Source: UBA5078 sp033721235
GTDB taxonomy: Bacteria > Pseudomonadota > Gammaproteobacteria > Pseudomonadales > Pseudohongiellaceae
Assembly (NCBI GenBank): GCA_033721235.1
Contig: JAWWAY010000003.1
Span: 207,268 to 271,267 of the forward strand
Length of the DNA: 64,000 nucleotides
Direction: 5' to 3'
The notes below the pieces were generated by a model. The model did no database searches, was not told the DNA's origin, and saw only the letters and a program-made list of their open reading frames with translations. A program made the translations under genes and the position numbers. This document shows, in pieces, positions 43,118 through 52,711 of the stretch. Positions within the stretch are counted from its first letter, which is position 1. Every line of letters starts with the position of its first letter.

Positions 43118-44116
43118 ATGTTTAATGGAAAGACTATTCTAATTACGGGAGGAACGGGTTCATTCGGACACAAATTTGTTCGTATGACCTTAGAGAAGTA
43201 CAACCCTACAAAGCTTATTATTTTTTCTCGTGACGAAATGAAACAATGGGAAATGGCAAAGCTCTATCCCAATGAGTCCAGATTGCGATTCTTCATTGGC
43301 GATGTTCGAGATAAAGAAAGGCTGTACAGGGCATTGGATGGAGTGGACTTCGTGGTACATGCGGCAGCGACTAAGATAGTTCCCACAGCGGAATACAATC
43401 CGTTTGAATGCGTGAAGACTAATGTCTTTGGTGCTATGAATTTAATTGATGCTGCTATCGATAAACGTGTAAAAGCAGTTGTAGCACTTTCTACTGATAA
43501 AGCGAGTAGCCCAGTTAATTTATATGGTGCTACAAAGCTTACCTCCGATAAGCTCTTTGTCGCTGGTAATTCATATTCTGGAGCGCACGAAACTAGTTTT
43601 TCAGTGGTACGCTATGGAAATGTAATGGGATCTCGCGGTTCTGTCATTCCATTTTTCATGGGACTAAAAGAAACGGGTCTTTTACCGATCACCGACTCGC
43701 GTATGACGAGATTCATGATTTCACTGGAAGAAGGAGTGCAACTGGTTTGGCACGCTTTTGAAGACATGGTTGGCGGAGAGATTTACGTAAAAAAAATTCC
43801 ATCGATGAAAGTGACTGACTTGGCTAAAGTAGTCGCCCCCGCCGCGAAGCAAGAGATAGTAGGAATCCGGCCTGGCGAAAAATTGCATGAACAAATGATT
43901 AGCGCAGAAGATTCATATTTTACCTACGAATACCCAGAGCACTTTAAAATACTTCCAAATATAAACAATTGGGGTAGATGTGCAGAAAGAATAAAAGATG
44001 GTAAGAAAGTTGAGGAAGGGTTTGTGTATGCAAGCGACAATAATTCTGAATGGATGAGTGAAGAATCTCTAAATGCTTGGATAAAAGATAATTATAGCGA
44101 AATCGGTAGAATATAA
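43118..44116 (+). CDS. pseB: UDP-GlcNAc 4,6-dehydratase (inverting), PseB
   Basis: First step of pseudaminic acid synthesis: UDP-GlcNAc to UDP-2-acetamido-2,6-dideoxy-L-arabino-4-hexulose. The 332-aa extended SDR has GGTGSFG at 11-17, VRYGNVMGSRGS and the catalytic set Asp127-Lys128 in STDKASSP with Tyr136/Lys140 in YGATK. SRDEMKQWEM is typical of PseB/FlaA1. pseC follows after one base. Confidence 0.95.
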   Translation: MFNGKTILITGGTGSFGHKFVRMTLEKYNPTKLIIFSRDEMKQWEMAKLYPNESRLRFFIGDVRDKERLYRALDGVDFVVHAAATKIVPTAEYNPFECVKTNVFGAMNLIDAAIDKRVKAVVALSTDKASSPVNLYGATKLTSDKLFVAGNSYSGAHETSFSVVRYGNVMGSRGSVIPFFMGLKETGLLPITDSRMTRFMISLEEGVQLVWHAFEDMVGGEIYVKKIPSMKVTDLAKVVAPAAKQEIVGIRPGEKLHEQMISAEDSYFTYEYPEHFKILPNINNWGRCAERIKDGKKVEEGFVYASDNNSEWMSEESLNAWIKDNYSEIGRI

Positions 44117-44117
44117 G

Positions 44118-45278
44118 ATGATTCCCTATGGTCGACATGATGTTAGTCAAGACGATATCGATGCGGTCGTCGAGGTCTTAAAGTCAGACTTTTTAACGCA
44201 GGGTGGAAAAGTTCCAGAGTTTGAATCCGCCGTCGCTAGGAAAGTTGGAGCGGAATACGCCGTCGCTGTAAACAGCGCAACAAGCGCGTTGCACATTTCC
44301 TGTTTGGCTCTGGGTCTCAGTGACGGAGATTGGCTGTGGACGACTCCTATTACTTTTGTCGCTTCTGCTAATTGTGGATTGTACTGCGGTGCTCAGATTG
44401 ACTTTGTCGATATTGATCCGCTCACCTACAATATGAATCCGACAGCACTAGCGGCTAAGTTAAAGCAAGCGGAGCGAGATGGCCGGCTACCAAAGATTGT
44501 AGTTGTGGTTCATCTTTGCGGACAGCCGTGCGAGATGGTAAAGATTGCCCAGCTGTCCGAGCAATACGGTTTTCGTGTAATAGAAGACGCCTCTCATGCT
44601 ATTGGTGGGAAATACCTTTCAGGTTATGTCGGATCTTGCAACTACAGTGATATCACTGTGTTTAGTTTTCATCCAGTAAAGATAATTACTACTGGGGAAG
44701 GTGGGATGGCTCTGACTAATAACGCAACTCTTGCATCTCGAATGGATCTATTGCGTAGCCATGGTATTACACGAGATGCAGCGTTGATGAAAGATGAGCC
44801 TCATGGTCCTTGGTACTATGAACAGATAGATATTGGGTTTAATTATCGAATGACTGATATCCAAGCCGCTTTGGGATTAAGTCAATTAGATCGACTGGAC
44901 CGTTTTGTAGCTCGTCGTCACGAATTGGCAAAGAGATACAGCGAAATGCTTTCGGGTCTACCCATTAAGTTGCCCTGGCAGCATCCAGACACATATTCAG
45001 CACTTCATTTATACGTTATTAGATTAGAGCTTGACAAAATTGGGCATTCCCACCGTCAAATCTTTGAATCGCTTCGGGCGCGGGGAATTGCTGTAAATTT
45101 GCACTATATTCCCGTTTATAAACAGCCTTGGTACCAACAATTGGGATATTTAGATGTGGATTTTCCAGAATCTGCGAATTACTACCGTGAGGCGATAAGT
45201 TTGCCTATATACCCATCAATGACAGACGAATTGCAGGACATAGTAGTCACCACTTTGCGAGAGGTATTTACTTCTTGA
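44118..45278 (+). CDS. pseC: UDP-4-amino-4,6-dideoxy-N-acetyl-beta-L-altrosamine transaminase, PseC
   Basis: PLP aminotransferase, second step of the pathway. 386 aa, opening MIPYGRHDVSQDDIDAV as in PseC; VNSATSALHISCLALG, VIEDASHAIGG and SFHPVKIITTGEGGM with PLP-lysine Lys188. It ends with a 4-base overlap with the aldo/keto reductase gene. Confidence 0.94.
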   Translation: MIPYGRHDVSQDDIDAVVEVLKSDFLTQGGKVPEFESAVARKVGAEYAVAVNSATSALHISCLALGLSDGDWLWTTPITFVASANCGLYCGAQIDFVDIDPLTYNMNPTALAAKLKQAERDGRLPKIVVVVHLCGQPCEMVKIAQLSEQYGFRVIEDASHAIGGKYLSGYVGSCNYSDITVFSFHPVKIITTGEGGMALTNNATLASRMDLLRSHGITRDAALMKDEPHGPWYYEQIDIGFNYRMTDIQAALGLSQLDRLDRFVARRHELAKRYSEMLSGLPIKLPWQHPDTYSALHLYVIRLELDKIGHSHRQIFESLRARGIAVNLHYIPVYKQPWYQQLGYLDVDFPESANYYREAISLPIYPSMTDELQDIVVTTLREVFTS

Positions 45279-46138
45279 AGTTAGCATTGGGAACAGTGCA
45301 GTTAGGAATGAACTACGGTGTCGCTAACGATAAAGGGCAAGTGGGTGAGCAAACGGCATTCAACATATTGCAGACGGCCCAAAGTCTGAACATCGATACG
45401 CTTGACACAGCGAGGGCTTATGGAACTAGCGAGGATATTCTCGGGAAGTTCAATCTTAAGAACTTTAAAATTGTCTCTAAACTGCCTTCAAAGCCTATTG
45501 GCGTCAACGGGCTATCTAGCTGGGTTTTAGATACTTTCCAAGAAACGCTTGTAAGCCTAAATGTTGAGTCAATCTATGGGTTTCTGTTGCATCGACCGCT
45601 CGAGTTGTTGGAACCCGATGGTATTCAAATTTATGAGGCTCTGGCGGACCTAAAGAAGAGTGGTAGAGTTACGAAGATTGGCTTATCTATTTCTAACCCT
45701 AAAGAATTGGAAACTCTGCTTGATCGATTTGATTTTGACATTATTCAATCTCCATTGAATATTTTGGATAGGAGATTGGAGACTTCAGGTTGGCTTCGTC
45801 GATTGAGCAGTGAAGGCGTTGAAATTCATGTGCGCTCGGCGTTCTTGCAAGGACTGCTTCTGATGGGGGCACATGACCGTCCGGGTTACTTTAGTACTTG
45901 GAGCATATTATTGGAAGAGATTAAAAGCTGGTGTAAGGATAATCAACTGACCTTACTTGAGGCGTGCTTTGCGTACCTAAACCAATTTAAAGAAATAGAC
46001 AAAATAGTAGTGGGAGTGCAGACACCCGAGCAGTTACAAGAGCTAGCTTGCGCATACCAAGTACATCCAATACGGGTCCCTATTAACATGCAATCGGATG
46101 ATCCCATGTTGATTAATCCAGCTAATTGGAACATATGA
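45275..46138 (+). CDS. Aldo/keto reductase in the pseudaminic acid cluster
   Basis: A 287-aa NAD(P)H-dependent reductase with the AKR tetrad visible: Asp44 and Tyr49 in LDTARAYG, Lys69 in VSKLPSK and His106 in FLLHRP. Start is TTG at 45275, overlapping pseC by 4 bases. The canonical six-step pathway has no such enzyme, so it may act on a further nonulosonic acid or a nucleotide-sugar variant. It is the first of three coupled oxidoreductases. Confidence 0.85.
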   Translation: MKLALGTVQLGMNYGVANDKGQVGEQTAFNILQTAQSLNIDTLDTARAYGTSEDILGKFNLKNFKIVSKLPSKPIGVNGLSSWVLDTFQETLVSLNVESIYGFLLHRPLELLEPDGIQIYEALADLKKSGRVTKIGLSISNPKELETLLDRFDFDIIQSPLNILDRRLETSGWLRRLSSEGVEIHVRSAFLQGLLLMGAHDRPGYFSTWSILLEEIKSWCKDNQLTLLEACFAYLNQFKEIDKIVVGVQTPEQLQELACAYQVHPIRVPINMQSDDPMLINPANWNI

Positions 46139-47034
46139 CAATTCGCTTGGGAGTTATTGGATTGTCAGAAGGTAACGGGCATCCTTATTCATGGAGCGCG
46201 ATTTTCAATGGATATAACCCCGATCTCATGGAGAATTGTGGATTTCCTGTTATCCCGCGATATCTCGAGCAGCATAAATGGCCGGAATCTAGAATTCCGA
46301 CAGCTAGAGTTGAGGCGGTCTGGACTCAAGATCTTGAGCTATCTAGAAAAATAGCACAAACTTGTTTGATACCTAATATTGCTAGCAGTATTCCTGAATT
46401 GATCGCAGATGTAGACGCGGTTCTACTCGCTAGAGATGATGCTGAGAATCATTTGTACTTTGCAAAGCAAGTTCTACAAGCTGGAAAGCCGATTTATATC
46501 GATAAGCCCATTGCGCACACGCTCGATAGCATGAGAGAGATATATGCTTTTCAAAAGTACTCTGGCCAAATATTTACATGTTCAGCACTTAGATTTAGCC
46601 CGGAGCTCAAGCTTACAGAGAGTGATAAAAGTAAAATAGGGGATATTAGGCGAATCATAGCAACCACTCCTAAATCTTGGGATAAATACGCAATTCATAT
46701 TATCGAGCCTGTAATTAATTTGCTTACAGCATATGACACTCCATCCAGTTTTATTTCGAGCTCCAGTAGTATAGATGATAGTAGTAGGTCTTTACATGTT
46801 AATTGGGCTAGCGGAATCACTACAGATTTTTACGCCATGGGCGCCTCTGTGACGCCCATAAGTATACGAGTATATGGTTCGAAAGCATGCAAGGAATTAA
46901 TTTTCTCTGATTCGTTTACTGCGTTTAAGGCAGCATTATGGAAATTTGTATCAGGGGTTAAGAGTAAAACCATTGAGTCGACAGAGTCATACAACGAGCG
47001 AGTCGTGCAAATATTAGAAAAAGGTCGAGTATGA
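46135..47034 (+). CDS. Gfo/Idh/MocA-family oxidoreductase
   Basis: About 299 aa. The N-terminal nucleotide-binding part (LGVIGLSEGNGHPYSWSAIF) has an unusual loop in place of the standard G-x-G-x-x-G. The family Lys-Pro motif is Asp123-Lys124-Pro125 in IDKPIA. ATG at 46135 overlaps the aldo/keto reductase stop (ATGA); TTG 46126 is less likely. The end overlaps the SDR gene. Substrate unknown; context points to a sugar. Confidence 0.8.
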   Translation: MTIRLGVIGLSEGNGHPYSWSAIFNGYNPDLMENCGFPVIPRYLEQHKWPESRIPTARVEAVWTQDLELSRKIAQTCLIPNIASSIPELIADVDAVLLARDDAENHLYFAKQVLQAGKPIYIDKPIAHTLDSMREIYAFQKYSGQIFTCSALRFSPELKLTESDKSKIGDIRRIIATTPKSWDKYAIHIIEPVINLLTAYDTPSSFISSSSSIDDSSRSLHVNWASGITTDFYAMGASVTPISIRVYGSKACKELIFSDSFTAFKAALWKFVSGVKSKTIESTESYNERVVQILEKGRV

Positions 47035-47786
47035 GCGAAACCATACTGATTACAGGCGGAACTGGAAAATTCGGCAGAGTATTTGTCCGGCACTTTCTTA
47101 ATAAAGGCTTTAATGTAATATTCACTTCAACTGATCTTGAGAGGGCGGAGGAGTTTAAAGAAAGTTTCCATGGAGTTGGTGATCTGAGTTCTTATATTTG
47201 TGATTTTACTACGAAAGAGGCAGTTTCCAATTTCATGCAAGAGCTTAGTAAGAGTAGTCGCAAAATTAATCATCTGATAAATAATGCGAGATCTCTCAGC
47301 TCACTAGCAGTTAATCATCAAGGACGAACAGATCGTGATTGCTTCTTAAATGAGTACTTAATGGATGTAGTTGTTCCATATGAATTGTCAATGGAACTCG
47401 CTAGTATGAATGGGAGTAAGCTAAGAACTGTTATTAACATTGGTTCTCAGTATGGAGTAGTTGCAGCTACGCCTAGATTGTATGACGACCATTTGATTCA
47501 ATCTCCTATCCAATATGGAGTAGCAAAGGCTGCATTGATGCACCTTACTAAGGAGCTCGCTGTTCGTCTCGCGAAAAGCCATGTGCGAGTAAACTGTGTT
47601 GCCTATGGAGGGGTTGAAGGTAGAGTTGATGTAGACTTTAGGAAACGTTACGCCGAATTGGTTCCGACTGGAAAAATGTTAAATGAATCTGAAATCACCG
47701 GACCAGTTGATTTTCTCATTCAAGAAAGTAGCTCTTCTGTTACCGGTCATACTCTAATAGCGGATGGCGGGTGGACGCTTTGGTAG
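47031..47786 (+). CDS. Short-chain dehydrogenase/reductase, PtmA-like
   Basis: 251 aa classical SDR: GGTGKFG loop at 9-15, NNAR at 84-87, catalytic Ser139, Tyr162 and Lys166 (YGVAK), closing with SSSVTGHTLIADGGWTLW. The Ser-Tyr gap is about 23 residues, longer than the usual 13, as in SDRs linked to flagellin-sugar clusters (PtmA). Overlaps by 16 bases with pseF. Exact reaction unknown. Confidence 0.8.
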   Translation: MSETILITGGTGKFGRVFVRHFLNKGFNVIFTSTDLERAEEFKESFHGVGDLSSYICDFTTKEAVSNFMQELSKSSRKINHLINNARSLSSLAVNHQGRTDRDCFLNEYLMDVVVPYELSMELASMNGSKLRTVINIGSQYGVVAATPRLYDDHLIQSPIQYGVAKAALMHLTKELAVRLAKSHVRVNCVAYGGVEGRVDVDFRKRYAELVPTGKMLNESEITGPVDFLIQESSSSVTGHTLIADGGWTLW

Positions 47787-48484
47787 GAAGAACTATAGCA
47801 GTCATACCTGCACGAGGCGGGTCAAAAAGGATTCCTGGGAAAAACACTGTTAACTTTGCAGATAGACCTATGATTGCTTGGACAATTGAGGCGGCACTAC
47901 AATCAGGGTGTTTCGATAGAGTAATAGTTTCTACTGATGATCCCAGCGTAGCAAAAATATCCGAGGAGTTCGGAGCCGAGGTGCCGTTTTTGCGTGAAGA
48001 GTTTAGTGATGACTATTCACCAGTCAGTGAGGCAACTGTATGCGCGCTGGCGCAGGCCATGAATTATTGGCAAGAGGACTATGATACGGTAGTTCAGTTG
48101 ATGGCAAATTGTCCATTACGTACTTCAGGTGATATTAAAAGCGCTATGGCAGCCTTCAGACGGTCCAATTGTGACTTCCAAATTAGTTGTTCTAAATTCG
48201 GATGGATGAATCCCTGGTGGGCGGTTACGCTCGATGAGAGTGGATGCCCTACGAAGTTATTTCCCCAAATGTCAACACAAAGATCGCAGGATCTTCCTGA
48301 GCTATATTGCCCAACCGGGGCAATTTGGATTGCAAAGGCTCGACGACTTTTGGAAACGCGTACGTTCTACGGTCCAGATCATAGATTCGAATCAATACCC
48401 TGGGAAAGCGCTGTAGATATTGATGACTTTGAAGATTTGAAATTTGCACATGCCGTGTACGAAAGCAAGAAAGGCGCCGTGTGA
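47771..48484 (+). CDS. pseF: Pseudaminic acid cytidylyltransferase, PseF
   Basis: Activates pseudaminic acid as CMP-Pse, the donor for glycosyl transfer. 237 aa with VIPARGGSKRIPGKN near the N-terminus, VIVSTDDPSVAKISEEFGAEVPFLR and the tail VDIDDFEDLKFA, as in PseF/NeuA. GTG at 47771 starts inside the SDR. It overlaps pseG by 4 bases. Confidence 0.92.
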   Translation: MDALVGRTIAVIPARGGSKRIPGKNTVNFADRPMIAWTIEAALQSGCFDRVIVSTDDPSVAKISEEFGAEVPFLREEFSDDYSPVSEATVCALAQAMNYWQEDYDTVVQLMANCPLRTSGDIKSAMAAFRRSNCDFQISCSKFGWMNPWWAVTLDESGCPTKLFPQMSTQRSQDLPELYCPTGAIWIAKARRLLETRTFYGPDHRFESIPWESAVDIDDFEDLKFAHAVYESKKGAV

Positions 48485-49629
48485 CTGTTAGCATTAGTAA
48501 CGCAGTTTTTAGAGTAGATTCTTCTTTAGTGATAGGGACAGGCCATTTGAGACGCTGCCTTACTCTCGCAAACCTATTGAAAGAGTATGGCACAGATTGC
48601 CACTTTATAACTCGATCACAAGAGGGTTCATTGGAATCCTTGGTCGCTCAAAATGGACACGAAGTTCATCTACTAGAAGACTCCTTTCAAAGTCAGTCTG
48701 AACTGCACGGTGATGAAGATAGTGAATACAGCAGTTGGCTGATGGGTGGTTGGAGGGAGGATTCCAAGTTATGCAAGGAAATTCTAAATCAAATAAGGCC
48801 AGAATGGTTAATTGTTGATCACTATGGAATTGACAACCATTGGGAGAGAGAGCTCTCTGGCTGTGTAGGGCAAATACTAGTGATAGATGACCTCGCCAAT
48901 CGACAGCACTCTTGTAATCTTTTGCTTGACCAAAACCTAGGACGTTCACCTGCTGACTATTTTGAGTTAGTTCCAAAGACGTGTAGCGTATTGACAGGTC
49001 CGGAATTTGCACTTCTCCGCCCAGAGTTTTCTGAAAACCGCGAGTACAGCCTGCAGCGAAGGAAGACTTCGTCCACTTTTAAAGTGCTTATTTCCATGGG
49101 CGGGGTAGATCTCGATAATGTTACGGGCAGGGTGCTTGATGCTCTGCTGCAATGTTCACTGCCCATAGATGTTGAGCTTATTGTCGTAATGGGTGGGGCT
49201 TCGCCATGGATCAAAGAAATAGAACGACAAGCAAGCAATATACCCTGGAAAGTAGAAGTTAAAGTAGACGCCAGTAACATGGCTCATCTTATGGCAAATA
49301 GTGACTTGGCTATTGGGGCGGTTGGGTCTACGACTTGGGAAAGATGCTGCTTAGGGCTACCTTCCATACTAATTCCTGTCGCGGAAAATCAACGCGTAGC
49401 TTGCAAAGAACTAGCAGAAACAGGTGTTGCAATAGTCGTTGAAGATGACAAGCAGTTTAAGTCGTTACTATGTGCTGCAATCAGCGAACTACTGACGAAT
49501 CGTGATTTGCTAAATAGAATTTCTGAACTTTCAGCATCTGTTACGAATGGGCTGGGGGCTTACAGTATCCTCGAGCGGATGCAGAAATTTGAATGTGATG
49601 AGGGAGTTGTGAAATGTATCTTGACGTAG
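48481..49629 (+). CDS. pseG: UDP-2,4-diacetamido-2,4,6-trideoxy-beta-L-altropyranose hydrolase, PseG
   Basis: Cleaves UDP from the pathway sugar before PseI acts. The 382-aa GT-B-like protein has RVDSSLVIGTGHLRRCLTLA (Pse G-x-G-H-x-x-R motif), VDHYGIDNHWERELS, VLISMGGVDLDNVTGRVL and AIGAVGSTTWERCCLGLPSI. GTG start. pseH overlaps by 16 bases. Confidence 0.92.
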   Translation: MTVSISNAVFRVDSSLVIGTGHLRRCLTLANLLKEYGTDCHFITRSQEGSLESLVAQNGHEVHLLEDSFQSQSELHGDEDSEYSSWLMGGWREDSKLCKEILNQIRPEWLIVDHYGIDNHWERELSGCVGQILVIDDLANRQHSCNLLLDQNLGRSPADYFELVPKTCSVLTGPEFALLRPEFSENREYSLQRRKTSSTFKVLISMGGVDLDNVTGRVLDALLQCSLPIDVELIVVMGGASPWIKEIERQASNIPWKVEVKVDASNMAHLMANSDLAIGAVGSTTWERCCLGLPSILIPVAENQRVACKELAETGVAIVVEDDKQFKSLLCAAISELLTNRDLLNRISELSASVTNGLGAYSILERMQKFECDEGVVKCILT

Positions 49630-50150
49630 TACTCAGACCCGTAGAGATGGAGGATTTAGATGAAGAGTACTTTGCATGGTACGACAATGCAGATGGTCAT
49701 CTTAACTATTTTACTGGTAGCAATCGAAAATTTACTAGAGAAGTAATAATTGAGGACTTTAAACTAGGTCTTTCAAGTGAGCGGTGGTTTTATTTTCTTA
49801 TTACTACAAATTTAGGAGTAAAAATTGGAACCGTTAAAATAGGTCCGATTGATAAAAAGAATAAAACCTCAGATCTGGTATGCCTAATAGGAAATAGAAA
49901 GTTTCTGGGTAAAAGCTTAGGAACCCTCGCCATATCAAAAGCTATCGAAATTGCATTTAAGCAATTCGATATTCGTCGGCTCCAGAGCGGTATGATAGCT
50001 GATAACACTTCCTCAATTAAGTCATATGTTAAGGCGGGGTGGTACGTTGAGGGCATTATGAAGGGCTATTATTGGATTGATGGAAAGAACGTGGATCGCG
50101 TATCCGTTGCCTGCTTAAATCCTAAATATTTCGATGACGAGGTCCACTAA
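49614..50150 (+). CDS. pseH: UDP-4-amino-sugar N-acetyltransferase, PseH (GNAT)
   Basis: 178 aa of the GNAT fold: LRPVEMEDLDEEYFAWY, GTVKIGPIDKKNKTSDLVCLIG, GKSLGTLAISKAIEIAFKQFDIRRLQSGMIADNTSSIKSYVKAGW with the acetyl-CoA loop at G-K-S-L-G-T. Position between pseG and pseI supports PseH, which acetylates the 4-amino group. Confidence 0.85.
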   Translation: MYLDVVLRPVEMEDLDEEYFAWYDNADGHLNYFTGSNRKFTREVIIEDFKLGLSSERWFYFLITTNLGVKIGTVKIGPIDKKNKTSDLVCLIGNRKFLGKSLGTLAISKAIEIAFKQFDIRRLQSGMIADNTSSIKSYVKAGWYVEGIMKGYYWIDGKNVDRVSVACLNPKYFDDEVH

Positions 50151-50152
50151 AT

Positions 50153-51202
50153 ATGTCAACAATCTCTATCAATGGTCGGCACATTGGGCGTGAGTTCCCG
50201 CCGTACATCATCGCGGAATTGTCGGCCAATCATAATGGCAAGTTGCAAACTGCCAAGAAAATTGTTGAGGAGGCGAAGAGGGCAGGAGCAGATGCGGTGA
50301 AGCTTCAGACCTACAAACCAGATACCATCACATTAGATTCTGATTCTGATGAATTCACAATACAGGGTGGACTCTGGGGTGGACGAACACTCTATGAGCT
50401 TTATCAAGAGGCTCATATGCCTTGGGAATGGCATAAACCTTTATTCCAACACGCTAAGAAGATCGGTATAACGGTTTTTAGTTCGCCTTTTGACAGAACG
50501 GCGGTTGATCTTCTAGAGGATCTTAATGCGCCCGCGTATAAAATTGCATCCTTCGAAGCCATCGATTTACCGCTCATTCGTTATGTCGCCAGTACGAAGA
50601 AACCTATGATTATCTCTACGGGGATGGCAAACGAGATAGAGATTCAAGAGGCTATAGACGCCGCGTCTGAATGTGGCTGCAATCAACTTGCTATTCTTCA
50701 TTGTGTGAGTGGCTATCCTGCCCCCGCTGAAGACTACAATTTGTTAACTATATCCGACATGGTAAAGCAATTTGGATTAGTGACCGGTTTGTCAGACCAT
50801 ACACTAGGAAATGCCACAGCCATAGCTAGTGTGGCATTGGGGGCATCTATCATCGAAAAACATTTCACGCTCGACCGAAATGGCGGTGGCCCCGACGACA
50901 GCTTTTCGCTTGAGCCAGCGGATCTAACGGCACTCTGCTTAGATAGTAAAACTGCATGGCAAGCACTTGGTCATGTCAACTACGGCTGTGCGGCAAGCGA
51001 GAAACCCAATACACAATTTCGTCGGTCTCTATACTTTGTAAAAGACCTAAAAGCAGGTGAGTTGATCTCATCTGAAGCGGTAAGAAGTGTTCGTCCGGGT
51101 TTCGGCATTCCTCCAAAGTACCTTGAAGCTGTAATTGGGCGAAAGGTGAATAGAACTCTAAGCCGAGGTACTTCTGTTCAATGGGAGTATTTAGCTGACT
51201 AG
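50153..51202 (+). CDS. pseI: Pseudaminic acid synthase, PseI
   Basis: Condenses the altrose derivative with phosphoenolpyruvate to pseudaminic acid. NeuB/PseI barrel: FPPYIIAELSANHNGKLQTAKKIV, AGADAVKLQTYKPDTITLDS, IISTGMANEIEIQEAI, GLSDHTLGNATAIASVALGASIIEKHFTLDR, and a C-terminal SAF domain (RRSLYFVKDLKAGELISSEAVRSVRPGFGI). 349 aa, start ATG 3 bases after pseH. This completes PseB-C-H-G-I-F. Confidence 0.95.
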   Translation: MSTISINGRHIGREFPPYIIAELSANHNGKLQTAKKIVEEAKRAGADAVKLQTYKPDTITLDSDSDEFTIQGGLWGGRTLYELYQEAHMPWEWHKPLFQHAKKIGITVFSSPFDRTAVDLLEDLNAPAYKIASFEAIDLPLIRYVASTKKPMIISTGMANEIEIQEAIDAASECGCNQLAILHCVSGYPAPAEDYNLLTISDMVKQFGLVTGLSDHTLGNATAIASVALGASIIEKHFTLDRNGGGPDDSFSLEPADLTALCLDSKTAWQALGHVNYGCAASEKPNTQFRRSLYFVKDLKAGELISSEAVRSVRPGFGIPPKYLEAVIGRKVNRTLSRGTSVQWEYLAD

Positions 51203-51286
51203 GGTATGCCTATTCTAGTTAAAGAATTATTGTGATAGTTATCCATTGTGGCATCGCCGTAGAGAGTTTGCATCTCCTGTAAAAAT

Positions 51287-52711
51287 ATGTTTCTTGGTAA
51301 AGTTAAGGAGATAAGTACGCTATTAAATGAGGAGCCCGAAGAGTGGCTTTGTTATATTTATGGGCAGCAAATAGAGAATTATCCACACCTAGCCAACCGA
51401 AAGGTTAAGCGCAGAGGTGTGCTATTCAGGCTTCTACGTTATTTTTATTTTCTTTTTAAGAATTTGGAAACAAAGTCATCCAGGGAGATTAACTCGAATC
51501 CTTCAACTATGGTCATAGTAGTTTATATTGGCTCTCTAAATCAGCTGATATCGCTAAAATCAACAATGCAAGAACTGAAGCGATTTGGGTTCGATATTAG
51601 AGTATTTTGCGAACCAAAAGTTTTTAGAACTTTAAGACCTAGTGAGCGGGTAGATTTCAATCCGCTCTATTTTAGTATTTCGGATCTTATCTGTAGTTTG
51701 ACGTTACTTGTACTTAAAGGTTGGTCGCTGTATCGTCGGCTAGGTAAGGGCAATAGACTAAGAAGTGAGATGTTTTTTGATCGGTTTTGTCTCTCTTACA
51801 GTTATCTTTCCTTTTTCTACAGAAATATATCCTATATTCGCCCTAGTTGCGTGCTAACAGCAAATGATCACAATGTGCAGAATCGTTGCTTCATTGCTAT
51901 CGCTAATTACCTAGATTGTAGAACTGCCTACCTGCAACATGCCTCCGTGTCTAAGTTTTTCCCGGCGCTGTCTGTAGATTGGGCGTTTCTTGATGGAAAA
52001 GCATCTGAAGAAATCTATGTGAAATGTCAAACGAATCGCCCCGATAGAGCAAGTCGTAAGTTTGTTTCTATATTTCACACTGGACAAAAGAAGATACTTA
52101 CTACGAGTGATAGGGGTAACACGAGCATTGGTTTAGCAGTTAATGCGTTTATTGATCTCGAAACCATCGAAAGCGTTTATAATCTAACATTATTTTTTGG
52201 TTATAAATTGCACTTGCGTTGGCATCCAACTCAGGAGTCGGTAGATATAGAACAATTGAAGAGAAAGTATGGTTCTCGTGACAGTGTCATTTTAAGTGAC
52301 CCAAGTAAAGAAGATGTAGCAAGCTATTTGAGTAGACTGAGATATCTAGTGGCCGGAAATAGTAGCATTCACTTAGAGGCTGCGTTGGCTGGAGTAGTTC
52401 CATTATATTTCGAAACATCTGATTTCGTTTCATGGGATTATTACGGATACGTAAAAAAAGGCATAAGTTTTGATTTGCAGAATTTAGAGACTCTAAGGGA
52501 CATACTCAATGAAAAGGTTAAAGTTGAATTGAGTTTAGAATCTCTCAGATACTACAGCGCAACTTATCAGACAGTCTGGCAGAATCGAGAGGGAGAGTTA
52601 GTTGCTAAGTTGCTTGTACGCCTTTGTCATGGAGGATCTTTTACTAGTGCGTCTGAAGTACAATATCAAAATAATACAAGAATAATTTCTCTTGAAAGCA
52701 TGGACATTTGA
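51287..52711 (+). CDS. Unassigned protein, GT-B-like
   Basis: 474 aa, no family recognised with confidence. TYLQHASVSKFFPALSVDWAFLDG and the late segment AGNSSIHLEAALAGVVPLYFE resemble capsule-type glycosyltransferases of the GT-B fold that have an H-A/G-H site. The N-terminal 80 residues are basic. The position after pseI suggests a nonulosonic acid (pseudaminic acid) transferase acting on CMP-Pse, which is inference only. The start is ATG at 51287 after an 84-base gap. Confidence 0.5.
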   Translation: MFLGKVKEISTLLNEEPEEWLCYIYGQQIENYPHLANRKVKRRGVLFRLLRYFYFLFKNLETKSSREINSNPSTMVIVVYIGSLNQLISLKSTMQELKRFGFDIRVFCEPKVFRTLRPSERVDFNPLYFSISDLICSLTLLVLKGWSLYRRLGKGNRLRSEMFFDRFCLSYSYLSFFYRNISYIRPSCVLTANDHNVQNRCFIAIANYLDCRTAYLQHASVSKFFPALSVDWAFLDGKASEEIYVKCQTNRPDRASRKFVSIFHTGQKKILTTSDRGNTSIGLAVNAFIDLETIESVYNLTLFFGYKLHLRWHPTQESVDIEQLKRKYGSRDSVILSDPSKEDVASYLSRLRYLVAGNSSIHLEAALAGVVPLYFETSDFVSWDYYGYVKKGISFDLQNLETLRDILNEKVKVELSLESLRYYSATYQTVWQNREGELVAKLLVRLCHGGSFTSASEVQYQNNTRIISLESMDI

